From Mycobacterium hubeiense (GTDB lineage: Bacteria; Actinomycetota; Actinomycetes; Mycobacteriales; Mycobacteriaceae), in the NCBI RefSeq assembly GCF_002838065.1, contig NZ_PIZU01000025.1, positions 1 to 32,028 of the forward strand: a DNA stretch of 32,028 nt, given 5' to 3'. A program made the position numbers and the translations under genes. The notes under the pieces are model-generated. The model did no database searches. It saw only the letters and a program-made list of their open reading frames with translations, and was not told the DNA's origin. Position 1 is the stretch's first letter. Every line of letters begins with the position of its first letter. Positions 1-7,809 of the stretch are shown one piece after another.

Positions 1-73
1 GCGTCCCCGAAAGACAAGGGAAGCTACGCCCAAATCGCAAGCACGCGTCGGGCACATTTCCAGCCATCGCGCT

Positions 74-1030
74 CTACTCGTGGACTCTGGCGGCAGGCAC
101 CGCGGACTCTGGCAATTTGGCAGGCGGCGGAGTGGAATCCAGGTAATGCCCGAAACGCTCGAGCAGTCGAGCACCGGCCTTCTCCAAGAACTCCACCGAA
201 AATGGTTGGGCCATCCGCCGATTGACACCCGGCGCAATGCGCAGCATGAAGTAGCCCAGCCACGCCTCGGTGCGCACGGGCACGACGGCCAGGTCGAACC
301 GCACCGCGCGAGTGACGGCGCGCGCCACCAGGTTCGGGCTCATCGGCGCGAACGGCAACTGCTCGGCGAACTCCTGAAGTCTGCGCTGGACCTGCAAGCC
401 ACGGTCGAGGAGCTCCTGATCGACGCCGACCGTGACCGCGTGCTCGCCGATGTTGGTGTTGATCACCCCGGGGCAGATCGCACTCACGCCAATTCCCTTG
501 GGGCCCAGCTCAAGGCGCAGACATTCGGTCAGCATCTTCACCCCGGCCTTGGACACCGAATACGGCGCCATCACCGGTGTCGGCGTGAACGCCGCCGCCG
601 ACGCGATATTGACAATATGCCCGCCGCCCCGCTCGACCATCTGCGCACCGAACACCCGGCAGCCGTGCACCACACCCATCAGGTTCACACTCAGCTGGTG
701 CTCCCAGTCCGCGGGGCTCAGCTCCAGGAAGGGCCCGCCCACCACCATTCCGGCGTTGTTGACCAGCACATCGGTGAAGCCGTGGTCAGCGAGCACGTTA
801 CGGGCAAACGCCTCCCAATCGTCGGGATCGGTGACGTCGAGGCGTGCCGCCGATGCCCGGTGCCCGTAGCCGCGGATCATCGCCGTGGTGGCCTTGGCGG
901 CATCGAGGTCGATATCGGAGACGACGACGTGCGCGCCCTGCTTGGCGAACCGGATGGCCGTGGCTCGGCCGATACCGCTGCCGGCGCCGGTTACCACCAC
1001 CAACCGCGGTTGAAGTCTGTTGAGCTTCAC
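74..1030 (-). CDS. SDR family NAD(P)-dependent oxidoreductase (SDR1)
   Basis: A 318-residue classical short-chain dehydrogenase/reductase that probably oxidises an alcohol or reduces a ketone with NAD(P)(H) in the cytosol. The nucleotide-binding motif TGAGSGIG is at residues 14-21, the NNAG motif at 91-94, and the catalytic Ser, Tyr and Lys are S144, Y157 and K161 (YSVSK). The C-terminal 100 or so residues extend beyond the 250-residue SDR core, as is common in mycobacterial SDRs. The GTG start overlaps the TGA stop of the upstream flavin monooxygenase (GTGA), so translation is probably coupled. It is the last gene of a minus-strand set with two PF10118 hydrolases and a broken BVMO. The family is certain; the substrate is unknown. 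Confidence 0.9.
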   Translation of the reverse strand: MKLNRLQPRLVVVTGAGSGIGRATAIRFAKQGAHVVVSDIDLDAAKATTAMIRGYGHRASAARLDVTDPDDWEAFARNVLADHGFTDVLVNNAGMVVGGPFLELSPADWEHQLSVNLMGVVHGCRVFGAQMVERGGGHIVNIASAAAFTPTPVMAPYSVSKAGVKMLTECLRLELGPKGIGVSAICPGVINTNIGEHAVTVGVDQELLDRGLQVQRRLQEFAEQLPFAPMSPNLVARAVTRAVRFDLAVVPVRTEAWLGYFMLRIAPGVNRRMAQPFSVEFLEKAGARLLERFGHYLDSTPPPAKLPESAVPAARVHE

Positions 1031-2606
1031 GCGTTCTCCTTCACACCCACGACCGACGACTCGGACGGCAACGCGTCCGGGGCGCTATAGCGATAGACAT
1101 TCAAATCGTAATGACGGTTGTGCCAGTACATTTCGCCGTGCGTGGACGGCCGGAACGGGGAATCGCCGTGATGATCCAGATAGTAGGTGTTCGACCCCGC
1201 GCAAGTATCGGTGAACAAGAAGTTGCGCTCCTGGCGCTTCAGGCACTTCTGGAAATACTCGTCATGGGCTTCCTGACGGATCTCACACACCGTCGCGCCC
1301 AGACGCTTTGCCTCGGCGATGGCGCGAGAAAGATGCGCCGACGTCGCCTCGATCATCCACAGGTAGGAGCCCAGCACGAATCCGTACGGACCGGTGATGG
1401 TGAACATGTTCGGGAATCTGGGCACTGAAACACCCTGGTACGACTGGAATCTCTGCTCATCCCAGAACGTGCCGAGGTCCAGCCCGTCGCGTCCGATGAC
1501 GGGGAACGGCGGCACCGCTCCTTTGTCCCACAGCTTGAAGCCCGTCGCGCAGATCAGCACGTCCACCTTGTGCTCGACGCCGTCGACCGTACGCACACCG
1601 TCGGGCGTGATGCACTCGATCGTTTCGGTGACCAGGCTGACGTCGTCGCGGTTGAACGTTTTCAGGTACTCGTTCGACATCGACGGACGCTTGCAGCCGA
1701 GCCCGTACCGCGGAATCAGCTTCTCCCGGGTCACCGGATCCTTGACCTGGCTTCCCTCCAGGCGCGGGTGGGCACCTCGGCCGCCTGTCGGCTGAGGTTC
1801 ATCAGCCACGACGGGCCGGTCAGCATGCCGCTCATCCCGACCTCGGTGGCGACGGTTCCGATCAACCGGACGGCGGAGCGAATGTGCTTGCGCTCCATGA
1901 CCCACCGGCTGAGGCCGGTGATCTCCATGTCGAATTTCGGGAACACCCAGATCGGTGTCCGCTGAAAGACGGTGAGGTGCTCGACCTCGTCGACGATGGC
2001 CGGCACCAACTGTAAGGACGTCGCGCCGGTGCCGATCACCGCCACACGTTTCCCGGCCAGCGCGACGTCGTGGTCCCACAGAGCGGTGTGCATGAGCGTG
2101 CCAGCGAAATCGTCGAGGCCCGCAATGTCGGGCATCTTCGGCCGCTCCAACCCGCCGACCGCCATCACCGCGAACCGGGCCGTGACTTCCTCATTGCCAT
2201 CAGTTGTCAACCGCCACAGGCTGTTATGCTCATCGAACACCGCCGAGGTGATGGTGGTGTTCAGACGCAGCTTCTCACGTAGCGAGTACTTGTCCACCAT
2301 GTCGTCGGCATAGTCCCGAAGCTCTTCGCCCGGGGCGAACACCCTTGACCAATCGCCTCGTTGTTCGTAGGAGAAGCTGTAGATGAACGACGGAATGTCC
2401 ACCGCGACGCCCGGGTAGGTGTTGGCGTGCCAGGTGCCCCCTACCCGATCCCATTTGTCGACGATCACGAAGTCGTGAATGCCTCTGCGCTGCAGGGCGA
2501 TACCTGCGCCGATTCCACCGAACCCGGCCCCGACGATGATCACCTCGTGGTCGGGTGTCACTCTCTCGGCGGTCGGCGCTTCTTCGATATCGATGCTCGT
2601 GGTCAA
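1027..2606 (-). pseudogene. Baeyer-Villiger-type flavin monooxygenase, frameshifted (BVMO1)
   Basis: A class B flavoprotein monooxygenase that would use FAD, NADPH and O2 to insert oxygen into a ketone. The first part (291 codons from a TTG start at 2606, behind GGGGGAA) carries the FAD site VGAGFGGIG near residues 25-33, the full BVMO fingerprint FxGxxxHxxxW (F167, G169, H173, W177) and a second Rossmann motif IGTGATS. The frame then runs into a stop at 1731. The remaining third (GCKRPS, ATGF and onward) continues one frame over down to 1027. The reading frames meet near 1761-1762, where one extra C on the coding strand would join them as TRALEG. So a single base is missing, either a true lesion or a sequencing error. 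Its start is 12 bases after the upstream hydrolase stop and its end overlaps SDR1. Of the three BVMO-like genes here it is the only one with a canonical fingerprint. Confidence 0.85.
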
Positions 2607-2618
2607 TGGATTCCCCCG

Positions 2619-3512
2619 CTACTTCAGATGGCCGACGAGCGCGCCCTGCGTACCGAACAATTCCTTGCGCCACTTGTCCAGCAGCGCTGTGGTGTCGACG
2701 TCATCGGGATGGAACCCCGGTTTCATGTAGACGCGCAGATCGCGCATCAATCCTTTGACCAAGGGCCCGCGGAAGATTCCGTAGGTCTGGCGCAGTACCT
2801 TGAACGGCCGCCATCCGCGGGGATCGGTGGCAATCGACACCATGACGACGACCGTCACGAGCGGCAGCGTGAGCACGTACATGATTCCCATCACGCCGAT
2901 GCGGATCCATTCCGGCCTGCCGACATGGCGGTACACGTCGAACGCGACGGACTTGTGCTCAAGCTCCTCCATCGCGTGCCAGTTGAGCAGATTCCATACC
3001 TCGGGATCGCCTGGGATGGCCTGCATCTCGTCGAGGAATAGGCGCTCGGCCAGCGTCGCCGTGTAGTGTTCGGCCGCCGCGGTGAACGCCAGGTGGACCT
3101 TCGCCGGGACCATGTTCTCGATGCGCATCAACGCCCGTTGCCGTCGGCTGTCGTGGTCGAACATGAAGAAGCGCACCAGCGGAAAGCCCATATCGATCAG
3201 CTTCTCGTTGAGGTGGCGGTGCTCCTGGCCGTGCACGGACTCCTGACCGATGAACCCGGCCACCCGCTTCTTCAGCACCGGATCGGTGATCTGGTCGGCG
3301 AATTTGCGCACCGACCGGATGAACGACTCCTCGCCTGGCGGAAAGGCTCCCGACAGTATCGCGACGAGGTGGGTCAAGGGGATGTTTCCCTCGACGAAGT
3401 GCCGGTTCATCGGCGTGGGCTCGCCGAACCGGAACCGGATTCGCCGCACCTTCGGGTATGTGCTCGGAGATGCCTCGCCGTTGCGGGCGGCGACCGCCTG
3501 TTGAGCAACCAT
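2619..3512 (-). CDS. PF10118-type metal-dependent hydrolase (copy 1)
   Basis: A 297-residue member of the family called 'metal-dependent hydrolase' (PF10118), whose biochemical reaction is poorly defined. Visible carboxylate/histidine clusters are E61/E62 (PPGEES), QESVHGQEH (E91, H94, H98), AAAEHY (E148, H149) and EELEHKSVAFDVY (E182, E183, E185, H186). This spacing looks like a ferritin-like helical bundle binding two metals, which is my inference. A hydrophobic segment at about 205-227 could be a membrane helix. The start ATG at 3512 follows a strong AAAGGAGA ribosome site. It lies 24 bases after copy 2 and 12 bases before BVMO1. It is clearly paralogous to copy 2, for example in the shared stretch FADQITDPVLKKRVAGF. 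Confidence 0.85.
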   Translation of the reverse strand: MVAQQAVAARNGEASPSTYPKVRRIRFRFGEPTPMNRHFVEGNIPLTHLVAILSGAFPPGEESFIRSVRKFADQITDPVLKKRVAGFIGQESVHGQEHRHLNEKLIDMGFPLVRFFMFDHDSRRQRALMRIENMVPAKVHLAFTAAAEHYTATLAERLFLDEMQAIPGDPEVWNLLNWHAMEELEHKSVAFDVYRHVGRPEWIRIGVMGIMYVLTLPLVTVVVMVSIATDPRGWRPFKVLRQTYGIFRGPLVKGLMRDLRVYMKPGFHPDDVDTTALLDKWRKELFGTQGALVGHLK

Positions 3513-3536
3513 GGCTCGTCTCCTTTGATCTATCGG

Positions 3537-4400
3537 CTATTTCAGGTGGTCGACCAGGGCGCCGTCGGCGCCGAAAAGCTCGGCCTGCCAACGTTCGAGG
3601 AGCGCCGAGGTGTCGATGTCGTCGGGATGAAATCCGGGGCGCAGGTACTTTGCGAGTTCGGGCATCAGACCCTTGAACAGCGGACCGGTGAACAGCCGGT
3701 ATGCCTCGCGAGCCAGCCGCACCGGTTGACGCCGGGCCTGCGGGTCACGCGCCACCGACACCGCCAATGCGGACAGCGTGAACGGGAATGTGAGCGCAAT
3801 CATCGTCGCCATCACCGCAATTCGGCGGGCCTCCGAACCGCCCGTCGCGCGGTAGACATCGAAGGCGACTGATTTGTGCTCCAACTCTTCGAGCGCATGC
3901 CAGTTCAGCAGGTTCCACACTTCCGGCTCACCCGGGATCGCCTGCACCTCATCGCTGGATAGCACCCGCTGCGCCAGGACGGCCGTGTAATGCTCGGCGG
4001 CCGCGGTCATGGCCAAGTGCGTGTGGTCTTTGATTCTCTGCTCAAATCGCTTTTGTGCCTGGATGACTGAGTCACGATCGAACCATTCGATGCCGTAGCC
4101 CATGTCGATGAGCCGCTCGTTAAGCCGGCGGTGTTCTTGCCCGTGCATGGATTCCTGCCCGATGAATCCGGCCACCCGCTTCTTCAACACCGGGTCGGTG
4201 ATCTGATCGGCGAATCGACGCACCGAGCGGATGAACGCTTCCTCGCCGGGCGGAAAGCCGCCCGACAGTCCGGCGACGAAGTGGCTGAACACCATGTCGT
4301 CGTTGACGAAGTACTTCCCGGACGAGTCGTTCTCACCGAACTGGAAGCGGATCCGCCTGGTCTTCGGATACCTGGACTTGACTGCCACGTTGCTCGCCAT
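3537..4400 (-). CDS. PF10118-type metal-dependent hydrolase (copy 2)
   Basis: A 287-residue tandem paralogue of copy 1. It has the same set of putative metal ligands: PPGEEAF, QESMHGQEH, AAAEHY and EELEHKSVAFDVY. Both proteins end in the same HLK tripeptide. I place the start at the ATG at 4400 (MASNVAVKS) because AGAAAGGG lies 7 bases upstream; the open frame extends to 4499, but the extra residues do not look like family sequence. A hydrophobic stretch follows the last ligand cluster. It heads the minus-strand run hydrolase-hydrolase-BVMO1-SDR1, so it probably acts in the same pathway. The divergence between the two copies suggests an old duplication with separate roles. The reaction is unknown. 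Confidence 0.85.
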   Translation of the reverse strand: MASNVAVKSRYPKTRRIRFQFGENDSSGKYFVNDDMVFSHFVAGLSGGFPPGEEAFIRSVRRFADQITDPVLKKRVAGFIGQESMHGQEHRRLNERLIDMGYGIEWFDRDSVIQAQKRFEQRIKDHTHLAMTAAAEHYTAVLAQRVLSSDEVQAIPGEPEVWNLLNWHALEELEHKSVAFDVYRATGGSEARRIAVMATMIALTFPFTLSALAVSVARDPQARRQPVRLAREAYRLFTGPLFKGLMPELAKYLRPGFHPDDIDTSALLERWQAELFGADGALVDHLK

Positions 4401-4431
4401 GCCCGCGCCCTTTCTCGAACACTCAGTAGCT

Positions 4432-4455
4432 AGTACTGTGGGTATCGAGTACTGT
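4432..4455. promoter_or_regulatory. Paired AGTACTGT direct repeats upstream of the hydrolase operon
   Basis: Two exact copies of AGTACTGT at 4432-4439 and 4448-4455 lie 32-55 bases upstream of the hydrolase copy 2 start (4400). They are spaced 16 bases start to start, about one and a half helical turns. AGTACT is itself palindromic. The position fits an operator or activator site for the minus-strand operon. No regulator can be assigned from the sequence. Confidence 0.35.
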
Positions 4456-4573
4456 ACGTCCGCCGCCAGACAGGCACAAGGGATTGGCGAAATTGGCAAG
4501 CCGACGGTGGGACTCAGGGACGCAATGGCTTTGGGTCGAGGATTGTGGCCAAATAGTGGCTCGAATCCTCTAC

Positions 4574-5281
4574 CTAATCGATGTCGTCAGCCGATAACAG
4601 CTGTTCGTCGGGGTCGAGGACGACGCCACGCGACGCGGCGGCCGCCGAGAACCCGCCCCAGATGAATGTGGTCAATTCCTCGACAAGCGCGTCCTTGTCG
4701 ATGGTCGGGTTGTTCAGCCAACGCAGCACGCCAAGGCCAACCGCGCCGAGCTCCGCGTCGATCACGTACCCGAGTTCGTCGTCCCGGCCCCCGCGCGCAC
4801 GCAGCACGGCCCCGACGACTTCGGCGATGGCGTCCGACAGCGGCCGGCCACTGTCGATCAACGAGCTGGGCGAACGGCCTTCGGTGAAATGCGAATTCAC
4901 CAGGAAGCGAAAGATGTTGGGCCGCTCGTCGACGAGATCGATATAGGCGATCAGGGCCGAGCGGACGAAGTCCAGCGCGGTGCCGGTCAGGTCGAACTGA
5001 GGCATCACCCGCTCGATGACCATCTCCTGTACCCGCTCGCCGACCGCAGCGAACAGCGCGTCTTTGTCGTCGAAGAACCGGTACAGCTTGGGCCGCGGTA
5101 TCTGTGCGGTCCTGACCACGTCATCGATGGACAGATCCGGGCCGTACTCGTCGATGGCGCGCAGTGTCGACTCGATGAGTTCCGCCCGCACTGCGGCGCG
5201 ATGCTCGCGCCAGCGGTCGACCCGGGCGTCTCCCGTCAGTTCCGGCAGGCGCCCACGACCTGTAGATACGCCCGTCGACAC
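4574..5281 (-). CDS. TetR/AcrR family transcriptional regulator (TetR1)
   Basis: A 235-residue TetR-type DNA-binding protein. The helix-turn-helix spans about residues 34-76, with the recognition region IPRPKLYRFFDDKDALF typical of the family. The C-terminal ligand-binding half is variable and predicts no ligand. The start is a GTG at 5281 with only a weak ribosome site (GGTGG). The gene is divergent from the BVMO2/SDR2/BVMO3 operon. The 126-base gap between them holds a good promoter and a copy of the 13-base motif, so this regulator is a candidate repressor of that operon and perhaps of itself. Downstream, 173 bases separate it from the hydrolase operon. Confidence 0.88.
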   Translation of the reverse strand: MSTGVSTGRGRLPELTGDARVDRWREHRAAVRAELIESTLRAIDEYGPDLSIDDVVRTAQIPRPKLYRFFDDKDALFAAVGERVQEMVIERVMPQFDLTGTALDFVRSALIAYIDLVDERPNIFRFLVNSHFTEGRSPSSLIDSGRPLSDAIAEVVGAVLRARGGRDDELGYVIDAELGAVGLGVLRWLNNPTIDKDALVEELTTFIWGGFSAAAASRGVVLDPDEQLLSADDID

Positions 5282-5341
5282 GAGGCAATGCTAATCCACC
5301 ACGCCAGTTGCCGTGGTCACGCCGCTTTCGGCGCCGACATC

Positions 5342-5370
5342 TTGACAGAATGACATATCAGTCTGATTAT
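5342..5370 (+). promoter_or_regulatory. Promoter of the BVMO2-SDR2-BVMO3 operon
   Basis: TTGACA at 5342-5347 and GATTAT at 5365-5370 are separated by exactly 17 bases, a near-ideal sigma-70/SigA layout. The predicted start of transcription is about 5377, giving a leader of about 30 bases before the ATG at 5408. The regulatory motif at 5351-5363 lies inside the spacer, where a bound repressor would block RNA polymerase. Confidence 0.55.
5351..5363 (+). promoter_or_regulatory. Shared 13-base operator-like motif, site A
   Basis: TGACATATCAGTC matches the window-wide pattern TGAYNNRTCAGTC also found at 10807, 12288 and 16983. The first ten bases form an imperfect inverted repeat (TGAY..RTCA). 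It lies between the -35 and -10 elements of the BVMO2 promoter, in the gap shared with the divergent TetR1 gene. Confidence 0.55.
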
Positions 5371-5407
5371 TTGTGGGCGTCTTGTCTACCGCTTCCCGGG
5401 GGGTTCA

Positions 5408-6952
5408 ATGCATCCGTCGCCCGACTACAACGTCGCCATCATCGGCGCCGGCCCGGGCGGCATCGCCGCCGGAGCCCGGCTCAAACAGGCCGGGAACGAC
5501 GACTTCGTCATCCTGGAACGGGCGAGCGAGCTGGGCGGCAGCTGGCGCGACAACGATTACCCCGGCATCGGGGTCGACGTGCCGTGCTTCACCTACCAGT
5601 ACTCATTTGCCAAGAACCGCAACTGGTCTCGAATGTTTCCGCTCGGCGCCGAGGTCAAGGAGTACCACATTGGCGTCGCCCGTCAGCACGGGCTCTTCCC
5701 GCACATCCGGTTCGGCGTCGACGTCGTCAAGGAAGTGTGGCACAACGGCGCTCAGCTGTGGCGGCTGTACACGGCCTCCGGCGAGACGATCACGGCTCGG
5801 TTCGTCATCAGCGCGATCGGTGCGTTCATCAACCCGAAAATCGATCCGGGCATCCCGGGGTTCGAGTCGTTCCGCGGCAAGGTGCTCCGTCCGACCGCGT
5901 GGGACCACAGTTATGACCTGACCGGCAAGCGCGTCGGCGTCATCGGCACCGGTGCCAGTTCGGTGCAGATCACCCCGTCCATCGCTCCCCGCGTGGCCAC
6001 TCTCACGGTGTTCCAGCGGACGCCGGTGTGGTGCCTACCCAAGCCCGACTTCCGCATCGGCCCGGCTCTGCGCCCGCTCGTCGGATCCCCAACCACCCAA
6101 ACGGTTTTGCATGCCACGGCGCTGGGATTGGTCGAGATGCTGACCAGGATGCTGGTGTACACGCCGCCACGGCTGGCCAATGCCGCGATGGTCGTCATGG
6201 ACGGCGGAGCGCGGGCGTTGTATCGGGGGTACCTGCGCGCCGTCGTCCGTGATTCGCATGCCCGACGCGCCCTGCTTCCCCGCTACGGCGTACTGGGCAA
6301 GCGGCCGACGTTGTCCAACAGTTTCCTGCAGGCGTTCAATCGCGACAACGTCGACCTCGTGGACGCCGCCGTCACCGAGATCACCCCCGACGGCGTCCGC
6401 ACGGCTGACGGGCGGACCATCGAACTCGATGCGTTGGTGCTGGCCGTGGGCTACGAGTTGTTCTCCGATCCCGAGACGTACCGCCGCGGAGCGGTGGTGG
6501 GCGCCAACGGGTTTGACCTCGGCGCGTTTTACGCCGAGAACCGACTGCAGGCCTACGAGAGTGTCGCCGTGCACGGGCTGCCGAACCGGTGGATGCTGGT
6601 CGGACCGTACTCCTGGACCGGCACCGGCTGGCACTTCATGGTCGAGTCGTCGGCGCAACACGCCGTCCGCGCCATCACCGAGGCCAACCGTCGTGGCGTG
6701 GGCGTGGTGGAAATCTCCGCGAGCGCACAGCGCGACTACCACCGCAAGATCCGCCACCAAGGCCGAAACATCCAGCACTACTTCAATGTTCGCAATCGGG
6801 GGCTGCGGACGTACTACGTCAACTCCCAAGGTGATATGCCGTATATCCGGCCCACCACCGCGATCCAATCCCGGCGCGCCGCAGCGTCGTACCCGTTCGA
6901 CGACTACGAGTGGCATCCCGCCGTCGCGTCGGCGCTCGGGGAGGCGGGATGA
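5408..6952 (+). CDS. Flavin-containing monooxygenase, BVMO-like (BVMO2)
   Basis: A 514-residue class B flavin monooxygenase homologue, full length for the family. The FAD-binding motif IGAGPGGIAAG is near residues 12-22 and the NADPH-binding motif IGTGASS lies after the fingerprint. The BVMO fingerprint FxGxxxHxxxW is present at F155, G157 and W165, but the conserved histidine is R161. The later ATG motif (usually LATGF) reads LAVGY. These changes may alter oxygenation activity or cofactor use, so a classical Baeyer-Villiger reaction should not be assumed. The ATG at 5408 follows GGGGGG at a good distance. Its TGA overlaps the ATG of SDR2 (ATGA), so it heads a coupled three-gene operon. Confidence 0.9.
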   Translation: MHPSPDYNVAIIGAGPGGIAAGARLKQAGNDDFVILERASELGGSWRDNDYPGIGVDVPCFTYQYSFAKNRNWSRMFPLGAEVKEYHIGVARQHGLFPHIRFGVDVVKEVWHNGAQLWRLYTASGETITARFVISAIGAFINPKIDPGIPGFESFRGKVLRPTAWDHSYDLTGKRVGVIGTGASSVQITPSIAPRVATLTVFQRTPVWCLPKPDFRIGPALRPLVGSPTTQTVLHATALGLVEMLTRMLVYTPPRLANAAMVVMDGGARALYRGYLRAVVRDSHARRALLPRYGVLGKRPTLSNSFLQAFNRDNVDLVDAAVTEITPDGVRTADGRTIELDALVLAVGYELFSDPETYRRGAVVGANGFDLGAFYAENRLQAYESVAVHGLPNRWMLVGPYSWTGTGWHFMVESSAQHAVRAITEANRRGVGVVEISASAQRDYHRKIRHQGRNIQHYFNVRNRGLRTYYVNSQGDMPYIRPTTAIQSRRAAASYPFDDYEWHPAVASALGEAG

Positions 6953-7809
6953 CACGCGCGTATCCGGAGATCCCGCTGACCGGCGCGGTGGTCGCCGTCA
7001 CCGGCGCCGCCCGCGGGATTGGGTTGGCTACCGCACAGCGGTTCGCCAAGCGCGGTGCCCGGGTGGCAATCGGTGACCTCGACGGGGCGGCGGCTACAGA
7101 CGCTGCGGGCGCCATCGGGCCGCAAGCACGTGGCTACCAGGTCAACGTCACCGAGCGTGACAGCTTCGAAGAGTTCGTCGACGCGGCGGAGCGCGACCTG
7201 GGAGCCGTCGACGTGCTGGTCAACAACGCCGGCATCATGCCGATCGGCCCGTTTCTCGACGAGCGCGAGGAGGTCAGCGCAACGACCTTCGACGTCAACG
7301 TCTTTGCCCACATGCACGCCGCGCGTATTCTCGCGCCGCGGATGATCCGCCGTGGCCGCGGCCACATCGTCAACGTCACCTCCGCGGCGGGGCGGCTGCA
7401 CTCCCCCGGGTTAGCCACCTACACCGCGTCGAAACACGCCGCGCTCGCCTTCAGTCGCAGCCTTCGCGAGGAGATCCGTCCGCACGGCGTCTCGGTCACC
7501 GCAGTGCTGCCCTCGGCGGTCAACACCCAACTGGTCGATGGAATCCCGTTGGGCTTCATCCGGTTCGGCGTTATCCCCCCGTCGATGGTGGCGCGGCGCA
7601 TCGTCGCCACGGTGCGCAGCCGTCCACCACTGGCCGGCGCGCCGATCGGGATGACGCCGCTGCTCGCCGCGGCGAACCTGGTCCCGGAACGGCTGTGGCT
7701 GTTGGGCCGTCGCATCGTCAACGCCGACCGCACGATGGGGCCGATCGACCGCGACGCCCGCGCCCAGTACGACGCGCGCATCGACGCCAACCTGCGAGCT
7801 GCCCCGTGA
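6949..7809 (+). CDS. SDR family NAD(P)-dependent oxidoreductase (SDR2)
   Basis: A 286-residue classical SDR with TGAARGIG at residues 18-25, NNAG at 92-95 and the catalytic set S145, Y158, K162 (YTASK). It probably interconverts an alcohol and a ketone that is the substrate or product of the flanking monooxygenases. The start ATG at 6949 overlaps the BVMO2 stop and its own TGA overlaps the GTG of BVMO3 at 7806, so all three genes should be made together. The C-terminal extension after about residue 200 resembles that of SDR1. It is sandwiched between two BVMO-like genes, an arrangement that argues for a shared pathway. Confidence 0.92.
   Translation: MTRAYPEIPLTGAVVAVTGAARGIGLATAQRFAKRGARVAIGDLDGAAATDAAGAIGPQARGYQVNVTERDSFEEFVDAAERDLGAVDVLVNNAGIMPIGPFLDEREEVSATTFDVNVFAHMHAARILAPRMIRRGRGHIVNVTSAAGRLHSPGLATYTASKHAALAFSRSLREEIRPHGVSVTAVLPSAVNTQLVDGIPLGFIRFGVIPPSMVARRIVATVRSRPPLAGAPIGMTPLLAAANLVPERLWLLGRRIVNADRTMGPIDRDARAQYDARIDANLRAAP

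Noticed and set aside
80..1090. Plus-strand 336-codon frame opposite SDR1
   Set aside because: No domain match and composition rich in His/Arg, typical of the shadow of a high-GC gene.
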